DNA of 64,000 bases from Ruminococcus sp. (GCA_015066665.1 SVNX01000001.1:62001-126000); one strand, 5' to 3'; shown: positions 48,638-59,232, counted from the first letter of the stretch. Notes: generated by a model not told the origin, from the letters alone. Numbers and translations are program-made.

Positions 48638-49973
48638 CGGCATGCGTTTCCAGACTGGAGAAGCGGGTGTACTGGCCGTCCCATGCAAGGTTCACGGTAC
48701 CCGTTTCGCCGTGACGGTTTTTGGCCACGATGCACTCGGCCACATTGGGCGTGGTGCTCTCCTTGTTATAGTATGCGTCACGGTAGAGGAAGAGAACGAT
48801 GTCGGCGTCCTGCTCGATTGAACCGGATTCACGCAGGTCGGAGAGCATCGGACGCTTGTCCGTACGGCTTTCAGGGCCTCGGGAGAGCTGGGACAGCAGG
48901 ATCACGGGCACGTCCAGTTCCTTGGCCATGATCTTGAGCTGACGGGTGATTTCGGAGATGATCTGCACACGGTTCTCAGTCTTCAGCGTGGTCTGGATGA
49001 GGCCGAGGTAGTCGATCATGACAAGCCCCAGATTCTTCATGCGGCGGAGCTTCGCCTTGATCTGCTGCACGGTGATGCTGGCGGTATCATCGATATACAG
49101 GGGCAGACCGGACAGAAAGCTGGCACCGGCGGCAAGGCGCACCCAGTCATCGCCGTTGAGACGGCCGTTGCGGAGCTTGTTGGAATCCACCTGTGCGGCC
49201 GTGGAGAAGAGACGGGAGACCAGCTGCTCCTTGGGCATTTCCAGGGAGAAGATGCAGACCTCCTTGTCCCCGTGTGTGGCGACATAGGTGGCGATGTTCA
49301 GGGCGAATGCGGTTTTACCCATCGCAGGACGGGCAGCGACCAGGATGAGGTCGGATTTGTTCAGACCCGAGGTCACGCTGTCGAGTCCCGAAAAGCCCGT
49401 GCGGGCACCGAGATACAGCTCACGGTCGGGGCCGGCGATCTTGCCGATGTGGTTGTATGTAGAAGCGACAATCTCCTTCAGGGGGACAAGTCCGGTAACG
49501 TCACGGCCCTGACGGATGTCGAAGATGCGCTGTTCTGCGGCATCGAGCAGCAGGGAGGCATCGGTTTCGCCACTCTGGATATCCGAGAGGATGCCCCTTG
49601 CGGTTTCGGCGAGCATACGGATGTAGTACTTGCCGGCGACGATCTTGCAGTAGCTTTCGATATTGGAAACCGAGGGCACCATATTGGCGAGATTGCCGAG
49701 ATAGTTACGCCCCTCAGCGGGGGTTTCGAAGATGCGGGCCGCCACAGCCTCATTGAGCACGGTGATGACATCGGCCTTGGCGCCGGAGGTGAACATCTGG
49801 CTCATGATGGCAAACAGGGCACGATGCTGGTCGAGATAGAAGCACTCGGGCTTGATGGTCTCCATGACAACGGAGAGCACATCGGGTTCGATCAGGACGG
49901 CACCGAGGATGGTCTGCTCGGCCTCAAGGCTGTAGGGCATTTCCATATCCTGTGTCAATCCGGGTTCGGGCAT
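48624..49973 (-). CDS. dnaB: Replicative DNA helicase
   Basis: ARPAMGKTAFALNIA; VMIDYLGLIQ; LSQLSRGPESRTDKRPMLSDLRESGSIEQDAD. Confidence 0.96.
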   Translation of the reverse strand: MPEPGLTQDMEMPYSLEAEQTILGAVLIEPDVLSVVMETIKPECFYLDQHRALFAIMSQMFTSGAKADVITVLNEAVAARIFETPAEGRNYLGNLANMVPSVSNIESYCKIVAGKYYIRMLAETARGILSDIQSGETDASLLLDAAEQRIFDIRQGRDVTGLVPLKEIVASTYNHIGKIAGPDRELYLGARTGFSGLDSVTSGLNKSDLILVAARPAMGKTAFALNIATYVATHGDKEVCIFSLEMPKEQLVSRLFSTAAQVDSNKLRNGRLNGDDWVRLAAGASFLSGLPLYIDDTASITVQQIKAKLRRMKNLGLVMIDYLGLIQTTLKTENRVQIISEITRQLKIMAKELDVPVILLSQLSRGPESRTDKRPMLSDLRESGSIEQDADIVLFLYRDAYYNKESTTPNVAECIVAKNRHGETGTVNLAWDGQYTRFSSLETHADAPA

Positions 49974-50051
49974 GGGGAATCCTCCTTTCATCGGCCGGCC
50001 GGAGCCGGCTTGTCACGAAATGCCCCACCGGTGGTGGGGCAATCTGTGGAA

Positions 50052-50498
50052 TTATGCTTCTGTGACAGCAACCTTGATCATTGCAGAGATGCCGTTGTAC
50101 AGGCGCACCTCGGCATCGAATGTACCAAAGCTCTTGATCTCCTGCTTGAGGGCGATCTTCTTCTTGTCGATCTTGCAGCCGTACTGCTCAGCGAGGAACT
50201 GTGCCACCTGGCTTGCAGTTACCGAGCCGAAGAGACGGCCGCCGGTACCGGCCTTGCAGGTGATGCGGACAATCTGGCCCTCGATCTTGGCCTTGATTTC
50301 CTGTGCATTCTGACGCTCCACATCGATCTTGTGCTGTGCGGAGGACTGCTGACCCTTGAGGTGGTTGATGTTCTCGGGGGTAGCTTCTACGGCCAGCTTC
50401 TTGGGCAGGAGCATGTTGCGTGCGTAGCCGTCAGCAACCTCCTTCATCTCACCCTTCTTGCCGGAGCCTTTGACATCCTGTAAAAAAATAACCTTCAT
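50052..50498 (-). CDS. rplI: 50S ribosomal protein L9
   Basis: [36 protein letters not shown]. Confidence 0.96.
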   Translation of the reverse strand: MKVIFLQDVKGSGKKGEMKEVADGYARNMLLPKKLAVEATPENINHLKGQQSSAQHKIDVERQNAQEIKAKIEGQIVRITCKAGTGGRLFGSVTASQVAQFLAEQYGCKIDKKKIALKQEIKSFGTFDAEVRLYNGISAMIKVAVTEA

Positions 50499-50537
50499 AT
50501 CTCTCGTCCTTTCCATGCCGCAGTGAGCGGCGTTTTG

Positions 50538-52481
50538 TTATGCCTCCGAGAGGACGCCGACCAGACGGTCGCGGGCTTCCTTCGGGGAAATATCGGGAAT
50601 CTGTGTGGCGGCCATGGTCTGATGTCCGCCGCCGCCGAGGGCTTCCATGATCACCTGCACATTGACCGCACCGAGCGACCGTGCAGAAATGGAGATCGAG
50701 TGGCCGATCTCGTAGATCACAAAGGCCGCATCCACATTCTGGATGCTCAGCAGCTCATCCGCTGCCTGCGGTGCCACAAGACGCACCTCGGGCACATCGG
50801 CCGGTGCAATGGCAATGGCGTGGCGTCCGACGATCTCCGCCGACCCGACGATGTCCGTGCGGGAGCGGTAGGCCTCGATGGAGCCGGAGAACAGCCCCTT
50901 GACCTTGACGGTATCCGCACCGATCTTGCGCAGATAGGCGGCCGCTTCAAATGTACGCACACCGGTGCGCATGACAAAATTCTTGGTATCGAGCATGATG
51001 CCCGAGAGCAGACAATCCGCATAACAGCTGTCGATGGTCTTGTTCATCTTGAAGTACTGAATCAGCTCGGTGACCATCTCGCAGGCGGAAGAGGCGTAGG
51101 GCTCGTGGTGGAAAACCACGGCATTGTCCACATAATTGACGTTTTTGCGGTGATGGTCGATGACCACCACATGCGAGGCGGCTTCATAGAGCCGTTCGCT
51201 CTCGAGAATGTCCTTGTTGTGGGTGTCCACAATGATCAGCAGACTGCGGCTGGTGATGGTGGAAATGGCATCCTCGGGGGTCATGAAGAGGCTGTCGCCG
51301 ATGGTTTCCCGCATCTGTGCAATCAGCTGCGGTGCAAGGTTCTTCTTGGGATCGACCACAACGGAAACGGGCACGCCCATGAGCTTGACCGCACCTGCCA
51401 GACCGCAGGCGGAGCCGATTGAATCGAGGTCGCCGAAGCGATGCCCCATGATATAGACATTGCTGCTGGCAAGAATCATATCCTGCAGTGCGCAGGCAAT
51501 GACACGGGTCTTGGCACGGGATTTCTTTTCAACACCCTTGGACACGCCGCCGAAGAAGCGGAAGCCGCTGTCGGTCTTGACCGCCGCCTGATCGCCGCCG
51601 CGGCCGAGTGCCATATCCAGGCTCTGTGCCGCAAAGGCCTCGCTTTCCTGAAGGGTGGCGGCACCATGACCGACACCGATGGAGAAGGTGACGGTGTTCT
51701 TGTCATCCACACGGATCTGGCGGGCGTCATCGAGGATCTTGAACTTCTCATTGATCATCTGCTGGAGATGCTGCTCCTCAATCACCGCAAGGAAGCGGTC
51801 GTTCTTCATGCGGCGCAGCACACCGTTTGTCTGCGAGATGAAGTCCTCAAGCAGCTTTTCGACAGCCATGCTGGTTTCCAGACGTGTGCTGTCCTTTGTA
51901 TTCTGGAGAAGATCGTCAAAGCTGTCCACCATGATGAGCAGCACACAGGGACGGGTTGCCGCATATTCCTGCTCAAGGGTACGCAGATCGGTCATATCCG
52001 ACCAGATATAGGCCGTCAGATCGGTATCCGTGTCGGTGTCATGGTAGGGTATGGCGGAAATCAGGTAGTACCGTTCCTGCCAGATGATCTCCTGCTCGGG
52101 GAGCGACGGGTCGAAATCGAGCAGTGTGAAGAGATTTCTGCCGAAGCAGTCCGACCCCTTCACAATGCGGTTCAGAAAATAGGCATTGTGATGGATCAGG
52201 ATGCCGTCTTCATCCAGCACACAAAGTCCCAGCGGCATCTTCTGCATGGCCTCCAGCCGGCTGCGCTCGCAGGTGTCATTGAGCTGTGCCACATAGCGGA
52301 TGTGGTGCTTGTGAGCATAGAACATCTGCACGCCGATGAGCACGGTGAACAGCACCGCCGGCAGAATACAGAGCACGCAGTGCGCAATGCCGTGGCGGTA
52401 CATCACAATGGATGGCAGTGCGATGGACAGAATCAGCAGCAGAATCAGAATCCAGAGCGACCAGTGATGTCGTGGCTTCAC
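50538..52481 (-). CDS. gdpP: GdpP-like c-di-AMP phosphodiesterase (DHH/DHHA1, degenerate GGDEF)
   Basis: Two TM helices, GHRFGDLDSIGSACGL, VVIDHHRKN, GGGGHQTMAATQ; in the gdpP-rplI-dnaB order. Confidence 0.93.
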   Translation of the reverse strand: MKPRHHWSLWILILLLILSIALPSIVMYRHGIAHCVLCILPAVLFTVLIGVQMFYAHKHHIRYVAQLNDTCERSRLEAMQKMPLGLCVLDEDGILIHHNAYFLNRIVKGSDCFGRNLFTLLDFDPSLPEQEIIWQERYYLISAIPYHDTDTDTDLTAYIWSDMTDLRTLEQEYAATRPCVLLIMVDSFDDLLQNTKDSTRLETSMAVEKLLEDFISQTNGVLRRMKNDRFLAVIEEQHLQQMINEKFKILDDARQIRVDDKNTVTFSIGVGHGAATLQESEAFAAQSLDMALGRGGDQAAVKTDSGFRFFGGVSKGVEKKSRAKTRVIACALQDMILASSNVYIMGHRFGDLDSIGSACGLAGAVKLMGVPVSVVVDPKKNLAPQLIAQMRETIGDSLFMTPEDAISTITSRSLLIIVDTHNKDILESERLYEAASHVVVIDHHRKNVNYVDNAVVFHHEPYASSACEMVTELIQYFKMNKTIDSCYADCLLSGIMLDTKNFVMRTGVRTFEAAAYLRKIGADTVKVKGLFSGSIEAYRSRTDIVGSAEIVGRHAIAIAPADVPEVRLVAPQAADELLSIQNVDAAFVIYEIGHSISISARSLGAVNVQVIMEALGGGGHQTMAATQIPDISPKEARDRLVGVLSEA

Positions 52482-52518
52482 CCCGTCACCTCCTTATTTT
52501 TCAACTTTATGCAGCACC

Positions 52519-54390
52519 TCAGATTTCCATGATGATCGGGAGAATCATGGGGCTGCGCTTGGTTTTCGCATAGATATAATCGGACAGTGCATCACGCAGC
52601 TTGCCCTTGAGGGAAGTCCATTCCTTCAGCTCATACGAAGAGCATTCTGCAAGTGTATGGCAGAGCAGCTGTCTTGCCTCGACCATCAGTTCCTCGGCCT
52701 CACGCACATAGACAAAGCCGCGGGAGATGATATCGGGTCCGGAAATCACGGAATTTGTGGACTTTTCGATGCCGACCACGATGATGATCAGGCCATCCTC
52801 CGCCAGATGCTTTCTGTCACGCAGGACGATGGAGCCGACATCGCCGACGCCCAGACCATCCACCAGTACTCTGCCGGCGGGCACCTGGGAGACGATACGC
52901 ATGGAGGCACCGTCGGTTTCGATCACATTGCCGATGGAGGCAAGGATGATGTTTTCCTTCGGGATGCCCATTTCCACGCCGAGGTTGGCGTTCTTGACCA
53001 TGTGCTTGTATTCGCCGTGCACGGGGAAGAAGTACTTCGGGCGGGTCAGCGCCAGCAGGAGCTTCAGCTCTTCCTGACAGGCGTGGCCGGATACATGCAC
53101 TTCGTACATGGACTCATAGATGACCTCGGCACCGGACTTCATCAGCTCATTGACCACACGGGTCACATGCTTCTCGTTGCCGGGGATGGGCGTAGCGGAG
53201 ATGATGATGAAGTCAAGGGGTGTGATGTTCACCTTCTTGTGGTCATGCATGGCCATGCGGGTGAGTGCGGACATCGGCTCGCCCTGGCTGCCGGTGGTGA
53301 TCAGAACGATCTGCTCCGGCGGATACTGGTTCATGTTTTCAATATCGATGATGATGTTCTTCGGGACTTCCAGATAGCCAAGCTCCAGTGCGGTGGAGAT
53401 GACATTGATCATGCTCCGGCCGAGCACGGCCACCTTTCTGCCGTATTTTGCAGCCATGTTGATGATCTGCTGGACACGGTGGATGTTCGAAGAGAAGGTT
53501 GCAATGATGATGCGGCGCTGTCCGGCCTTGGTGAAGAGCTTTTCAAAGGACTCGCCGACCTTGCGTTCGGACTGGGTATAGCCGGGACGTTCGGCATTGG
53601 TGGAGTCGGCCATGAGGGCGAGAACGCCGCGGCTGCCAAGCTCAGCAAAGCGGGCAAGGTCGATCGGGCCGCCGTCGATGGGAGAATAATCCACCTTGAA
53701 GTCGCCCGTGTGGACGAGGACGCCTGCGGGGGTATGAACGGCCATGCCCATGGCACCGGGGATGGAGTGGTTCACCTTGATGAATTCCACAGCCATGCAG
53801 CCCATCTTGATGGTCTTGCGGGACTCGATGACATTGAGGGAGACCTTGTTGAGAAGGCCGTGCTCCTCGAGCTTATGCTTGATCAGGCCGATGGTCATGC
53901 CGGAGCCGTAAACGGGAGCATTGACCTTCTTGAGCAGATAGGCCAGACCGCCGATGTGATCCTCGTGACCATGGGTGATGACGATGCCGCGGAGCTTGTC
54001 CATATTGCGCTCCACATAGGTGAAATCGGGGATGACGATGTCAACACCGGGCATTTCGGAATCGGGGAAGGCAAGGCCGCAGTCGAGGATGAACATATCG
54101 TTGCAGCACTCGAAAACGGTCATATTCTTGCCGATTTCATTCAGACCGCCGAGCGGAATGATGCGTACGGGTGTGCGATGCTCACGGCGCTTCTGATTCT
54201 GTGCCGGCTGCTTCTGTACGGACGCTGCCTGTGCAGCCTGCTGGGGCAGATTCTGGTTCTGCTGGGGCTTGTTCTGACCGCTGTTCTTTCTTGCGCCGGC
54301 GCCCATTTTCTGGGCATGATTCTTGGAAGAGCGCACAGTAAAGCGCTTTCTTCTCTGGTTGTGATTGCTGTTATTGTTGTTTGCGTTCAA
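52519..54390 (-). CDS. Ribonuclease J (probable TTG start)
   Basis: GGLNEIGKNMTVFE; ITHGHEDHIGGLAYLL; GSQGEPMSALTRMA; HVSGHACQEELKLLL; start LNANNNNSNH preceded by agaggtattcg. Confidence 0.93.
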   Translation of the reverse strand: MNANNNNSNHNQRRKRFTVRSSKNHAQKMGAGARKNSGQNKPQQNQNLPQQAAQAASVQKQPAQNQKRREHRTPVRIIPLGGLNEIGKNMTVFECCNDMFILDCGLAFPDSEMPGVDIVIPDFTYVERNMDKLRGIVITHGHEDHIGGLAYLLKKVNAPVYGSGMTIGLIKHKLEEHGLLNKVSLNVIESRKTIKMGCMAVEFIKVNHSIPGAMGMAVHTPAGVLVHTGDFKVDYSPIDGGPIDLARFAELGSRGVLALMADSTNAERPGYTQSERKVGESFEKLFTKAGQRRIIIATFSSNIHRVQQIINMAAKYGRKVAVLGRSMINVISTALELGYLEVPKNIIIDIENMNQYPPEQIVLITTGSQGEPMSALTRMAMHDHKKVNITPLDFIIISATPIPGNEKHVTRVVNELMKSGAEVIYESMYEVHVSGHACQEELKLLLALTRPKYFFPVHGEYKHMVKNANLGVEMGIPKENIILASIGNVIETDGASMRIVSQVPAGRVLVDGLGVGDVGSIVLRDRKHLAEDGLIIIVVGIEKSTNSVISGPDIISRGFVYVREAEELMVEARQLLCHTLAECSSYELKEWTSLKGKLRDALSDYIYAKTKRSPMILPIIMEI

Positions 54391-54763
54391 ACGAATACCT
54401 CTTTTCTGGGGGCACGCAGATACTGATTCCATGGGAATGTTGACCGTTCTCACAAATACAGAAAAATCCGTTCGGTGAACGAGAACGGGTCCGTCGGATG
54501 CAGGGTACAAAAACAGGGTCCATATCTGTGTCGGGATACAGTGATGCTGTTGTTCAGGCAGAGCTGCAGATGCGGAAAACCGCAGAAAACGGACGGAGCA
54601 GGGGTGAGTTGGAAGCAGATATTTGCTCTGTGGAAGCTGCGCATCGGAGCGGCAGCACGGATAAGTAAGGGAAACGAAGCCGTCGTTTCCGAATATTTAA
54701 AGGCACGCATGCCAGAAAATCATGAACCGTCACCTCGTGCACATGCACGAGGCCATCATCAGA
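54391..54763 (-). promoter_or_regulatory. Long 5' leader of RNase J
   Basis: Promoter TTGACA-N17-TATAAT on the minus strand (54799-54771), ~370 nt before the RNase J start; dyad cctcgtgcacatgcacgagg (54733-54752) near the 5' end. Confidence 0.6.
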
Positions 54764-54893
54764 TACTACAATTATAAAGGAAATTCCGACTTTTGTCAAG
54801 TATGCAGCAAAGAACGTGCACACAATTGGTCAGAATGGATAAAAACCGGATACAATCTCATTTTTATTATGCATTTTGACGCTAAGCACGCCG

Positions 54894-56705
54894 TCAGGCG
54901 GAAGGGGCTTCGGGCGTGCCGAGCTTCTGTTCCCAAAAGCCGCAAAGCTCCTGTGCCGCTTCCATTGAATCGGCATGCACACGGAGCTGTACAAGGCGGC
55001 TGTGCAGCGGCATTGCAATGTGCACGGCAGGGTCGGGATTCTCGCGGATGCAGTTTTCCACATGCGAGCGGCCTTTTGGGGAAAGCAGCGTCCGTTCAAG
55101 GGTATACAGCGGCGGCAGCAGTGCGGCAGCCGTTCCGGCGGAGATGTGCCTTTCTGAAAGAATCCGCAGAAAATGGGCGAAAAGCTGGATGCCGTCACCG
55201 ATCGCCCCTTCCCTGCGCAGGATCCGGCCGCCATGGCGTGCGGCAAAGGCTTCGGCGGCGGGATGGAAGGCATCGGGCAGCACCAGCGGCTTGCCCTGCG
55301 TCTTCAGGGAGAGCAGGCTCAGCAGCCGGAGCGCATCGGGGCGGATGAGGCCGCATTCTGTGGAAAATACGCTCGCCGATGCGCCGTCCTCGGAAAGTCC
55401 CAGCACAAGCCTTGCGCCCTTTCCGCCGGAAAGCAGGCGTTCTGCCGTTTCCCGCAGTGCTGCATTGCCGCAGCTGACTGCGATTTCGTAATCCGTTTCG
55501 GGGAGGAGTTGCCGGATATCCGCTTCCCAGAGATGATGAAGTCCCCGACCGTCCGTGCGTTTTCCACAGAAAACGGGCCGTGCCGAGCAGCGGCTCCCGA
55601 GTGTACGGGTGAGGGCGGCCGCATGTGCCTGTGTGAGAGGACGGCCATCGGCTTCAAACGGCCGCAGAAGGGGCGTGCTGCCGCCCTGCACCCAGAGCAT
55701 CACGCCGCAGTGCGCACGGAGGGAAGCCGCTGCCATCTGTGGAAGACTGCACACGCCCATATCCCAGACTTCTGCCCCCTGACAGACTGCGCCCGCTGCG
55801 GCCGCATCGGCAAGGGGGCGGGCATCCGGTGTGCTGCAGCCGATGGCGATCCGCTCGGAGAGTGCTGTCATTGCACAGCCCGCCTGCAATGCCGTTTCGG
55901 GCGAATGCCACCTCGGCAGACCACGGCAGATGCCGTCCTCACTGTGGTACTGCATACGGGGGTTGACGGGCGTTTGTCCCGCCGGCGGGACGATGGCGCC
56001 CTCTTCAATGACGGCATCTTCAAGCTCGGCTTCCCTGTCCACAAGGGCATGCCGGCAGATGACGCAGCGGCGGAGTCTGCATCCTGCCCCGATCTGCACG
56101 CCGTCCCCGATCACGCAGTCCGTGAGTTCTGCGTGATCCCCGATGCGGCAGTCATGCCCGATGATGGTGCGGGCATCGATCGTGACGTTCCGCCCCATCT
56201 CCACGCCCTCGCCGATTCGGTGCGGATCCGGCCTGTCCATCTGCATCAGACGATATTCTGTGGGATTTTGCGGCATGGCAAAGCCCGACTGCACTGTAAT
56301 AACTGCGGCTGGCGGCACATCGGGGCGCAGTCCCGCAGGCCACAGCTCGGCCGCAGGATCCGTGCCGTCCGTCCGCCGCAGACGCAGCGGTTCGCTGCCG
56401 CAGAGAGCGCAAAGCTCCCCCGCATCCCAGTCCGGCAGACACAGCCGCCGCAGGACGAGCGTGGGCGCATCACAGACGGGGAGCCGCGCTTCGTATCGAA
56501 GCTGCATACGCAGATTGAGGGCATCGGCACAATGCCGCACGCTGTCATCCGCATCAATGAGAATGGTCTCCGTACAGCCGCACTCTGAAAGAAATCGCAG
56601 AAGATGGACAATAAGCGGCGTGCATCCGATGGGCAGCAGCGCCTCGGGGAGGTCACGGACGGGCAGGCAGCGGACGGGTGCACCGCAGCAGAGAATGGCT
56701 TTCAT
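54894..56705 (-). CDS. Nucleotidyltransferase/phosphohexomutase-like fusion with eroded catalytic motifs
   Basis: N-terminal NTP-transferase-like MKAILCCGAPVRCLPVRDLPEALLPIGCTPLIVHLLRFL, hexapeptide-repeat middle, mutase-like C-terminal half. Confidence 0.7.
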   Translation of the reverse strand: MKAILCCGAPVRCLPVRDLPEALLPIGCTPLIVHLLRFLSECGCTETILIDADDSVRHCADALNLRMQLRYEARLPVCDAPTLVLRRLCLPDWDAGELCALCGSEPLRLRRTDGTDPAAELWPAGLRPDVPPAAVITVQSGFAMPQNPTEYRLMQMDRPDPHRIGEGVEMGRNVTIDARTIIGHDCRIGDHAELTDCVIGDGVQIGAGCRLRRCVICRHALVDREAELEDAVIEEGAIVPPAGQTPVNPRMQYHSEDGICRGLPRWHSPETALQAGCAMTALSERIAIGCSTPDARPLADAAAAGAVCQGAEVWDMGVCSLPQMAAASLRAHCGVMLWVQGGSTPLLRPFEADGRPLTQAHAAALTRTLGSRCSARPVFCGKRTDGRGLHHLWEADIRQLLPETDYEIAVSCGNAALRETAERLLSGGKGARLVLGLSEDGASASVFSTECGLIRPDALRLLSLLSLKTQGKPLVLPDAFHPAAEAFAARHGGRILRREGAIGDGIQLFAHFLRILSERHISAGTAAALLPPLYTLERTLLSPKGRSHVENCIRENPDPAVHIAMPLHSRLVQLRVHADSMEAAQELCGFWEQKLGTPEAPSA

Positions 56706-56753
56706 GGCAAACTTCCTTTCCCGATGGTCTTTGCGGGAAGTATGGACGGTTTG

Positions 56754-58049
56754 TCAGGATTTATGCAAAAGCCGCCGAAGCACGGGCACAAGAAGCAGAA
56801 GGGCGGGCAGATGACACCAGGCCATGCAGGCGTTGGCGATGTCCGCAAGCAGCCAGACCGTATCGAGCCGCAGTACTGCCCCCGCTGCCGCCGCCAGACA
56901 GAAGACGATTTGGAAGAGCCGGCATCCCCGTCCCTTCGTCAGATAGGAAAATGCCGTACTGCCGCAGTATGACCAGCCGATCAGCGTGCACAGGGCAAAG
57001 AGTGCTGTCACGAGCGGAATGAAGCCGTCCGCACCCCGTCCCAGTCCTCGTCGGAAGGCCTCAAGCACGAGAGCGCCGCCGTCCGCACCGGTTTCCATGG
57101 CACCGGTTGCGAGGATGACGAGGGCCGTTGCCGTGCAGCAGACAAAGGTATCGAGCACGACCTCGGCCATGGCCCAGAGTGCGGGGACTTTGGGGTCACG
57201 GCAGTCGGTTTCGCCATGGAGCAGGCCGCTGCTGCCGAGTCCTGCTTCGTTTGAGAAGACGCCCCGCCGCACGCCCACGGAAAACGCATGCCGTACTGCG
57301 GCACCGCTGATGCCTCCGCCAAGGGCGGACAGCCCGAAGGCCTCCTCAAAAATCTGCCTGCATACTGCGGGCAGAGCAGTGCGGAAACGCCAGAGGACAA
57401 TGCCCGATGCGATCAGATAGGCAAGGGAAAGCACGGGAATCAGGGCTTCTGTGACTTTGCCGATGCGGCTGACACCGCCGAGGATGACCGCACCCGTCAG
57501 TCCCGCTGCAAGAATGCCCGTGAGCAGGGGCGGCATCCTGAATGCGGCATGCAGGGTGGCGGCCATGGTGTTGCTCTGGGTCATATTGCCCATACCGAAG
57601 GCGGCGGCCGTGCAGCACAGCGCAAAAAGCCACGCAAGCCATGGGGCATGCAATCCGTCATGCAGGCAGGCGATGGCACCGGTGCGCAGGGTCCCGTCCG
57701 GCTGACGGCTGCGAAAGTGCGTGCCGAGGCGGTTTTCCGCATAGAGCAGAGCCATGCCGATGAGGGCGGCGACCCACATCCAGAAGAGTGCGCCTGCGCC
57801 GCCCAGTGTCAGTGCGGTGGCGACGCCTGCAATGTTGCCCGTTCCCATGGCGGCAGCGAGCGAGGTGGTGCAGGCCTGCAGCGGCGAGAGGGCATGGGCA
57901 CGGCCCTCATTCCGGCGGAAAAGCTGCGGGATGCGGGCCGGCACACGCCATACCCCCGCAAACAGGCAGAGCAGCCCCGTCCCGAGCAGGAGCACAAGCA
58001 GTGCATCGCCCCAGACGATGGCATTGACATCGGAAAGGATGCGGTTCAT
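56754..58049 (-). CDS. AGCS-family sodium:alanine symporter
   Basis: ACTTSLAAAMGTGNIAGVATALTLGGAGALFWMWVAALIGMALLYAENRLG; FSNEAGLGSSGLLHG. Confidence 0.93.
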   Translation of the reverse strand: MNRILSDVNAIVWGDALLVLLLGTGLLCLFAGVWRVPARIPQLFRRNEGRAHALSPLQACTTSLAAAMGTGNIAGVATALTLGGAGALFWMWVAALIGMALLYAENRLGTHFRSRQPDGTLRTGAIACLHDGLHAPWLAWLFALCCTAAAFGMGNMTQSNTMAATLHAAFRMPPLLTGILAAGLTGAVILGGVSRIGKVTEALIPVLSLAYLIASGIVLWRFRTALPAVCRQIFEEAFGLSALGGGISGAAVRHAFSVGVRRGVFSNEAGLGSSGLLHGETDCRDPKVPALWAMAEVVLDTFVCCTATALVILATGAMETGADGGALVLEAFRRGLGRGADGFIPLVTALFALCTLIGWSYCGSTAFSYLTKGRGCRLFQIVFCLAAAAGAVLRLDTVWLLADIANACMAWCHLPALLLLVPVLRRLLHKS

Positions 58050-58086
58050 AGAGGACTCCTTTCGGTGTGGGCAGGATCCGGAGCAG

Positions 58087-58705
58087 TACCGCCCGTCAGC
58101 CAGATTTTTTGTCAGTGTCAAGGCCTTGGGCGGGGTGCCGGGGCCGCCAGGCCCCGGCCTTTCCCCCCTCCCTCTGGGAGGGGGTCAGGGGGTGGGCAGT
58201 CCGGCGGGAAACCCATCATCATGGTCAGGGCTTTGCCTTGAATCGTACCGCCCGTCAGCCAGATTTTTTGTCAGTGTCAAGGCCTTGCCTTGGGCGGGGT
58301 ACCGGGGCCGCCAGGCCCCGGCCTTTCCCCCCTCCCTCTGGGAGGGGGTCAGGAGGCGGCAGTCCGGCGGGAAGCCCATCATCATGGTCAGGGCTTTGCC
58401 TTGAATCGTACCGCCCGTCAGCCAGATTTTTTGTCAGTGTCAAGGCCTTGGGCGGGGTGCCGGGGCCGCCAGGCCTCGGCCTTTTCCCCCCTCCCTCTGG
58501 GAGGGGATCAGGAGGCGGCAGTTCGGCGGGAAGCCCATCATCATGGTCAGGGCTTTGCCTTGAATCGTACCGCCCGTCAGCCGGATTTTTTTTTCAGTGT
58601 CAAGGCCTTGGGCGGGGTGTCGGGGCCGCCAGGCCCCGGCCTTTCCCCCCTCCCTCTGGGAGGGGGTCAGGGGGTGGGCAGTCCGGCGGGAAACCCCCTC
58701 TTGCA
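58087..58705. repeat. Four tandem ~160-bp GC-rich repeats upstream of the AGCS gene
   Basis: 'taccgcccgtcagcc[ag]gattttttt' at 58087, 58246, 58409 and 58568 (spacing 159, 163, 159). Confidence 0.96.
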
Positions 58706-58785
58706 TTTTTCATAGCCTTTATGCTATAATATGGATAGGCTGAAAAAAATAGACGTCCTGCGGGACGGAAGGAAGGTGCACCGGT

Positions 58786-59232
58786 ATGAAGACCTATTAC
58801 GCCGATCTGCAGGCGATGCAGCTGATACAGTTTATTTCAATGCTCACGGGCGGATTGCTTGCGCTTGCGGCAGGTCTTACGCTCTATCGCTGGCCGGTCG
58901 TGATGTGGTGCGCCGCCGGTATCTGCGGCGGGGCTGCACTGCTCTTCAGTCTGCTCTTTCTTCCGCTCTGGTTCCGGCAGTTCTCCTGCATCGTCACATC
59001 GTCCCAGATCACACGCCGTACCGGCATTTTCTTCCGGCGGGAACAGTCCGTGCGGCTGCAGACCATTCAGTTTGTGCAGATCGTTACAGGGCCGTTCGAT
59101 GGACGCTGCGGCATGAATTTCATCCTGCTGCATGTCTATGGCGGCCGCATGCTCCTGCCCTGCCTGCGGCAGGAGGACAGAATTGCACTCACTGAGTACC
59201 TCCGTGCAAAGGGGGTCTACCATGCACCATGA
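58786..59232 (+). CDS. PH-domain (YdbS-like) membrane protein
   Basis: Two TM helices then CIVTSSQITRRTGIFFRREQSVRLQTIQFVQI. Confidence 0.82.
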   Translation: MKTYYADLQAMQLIQFISMLTGGLLALAAGLTLYRWPVVMWCAAGICGGAALLFSLLFLPLWFRQFSCIVTSSQITRRTGIFFRREQSVRLQTIQFVQIVTGPFDGRCGMNFILLHVYGGRMLLPCLRQEDRIALTEYLRAKGVYHAP

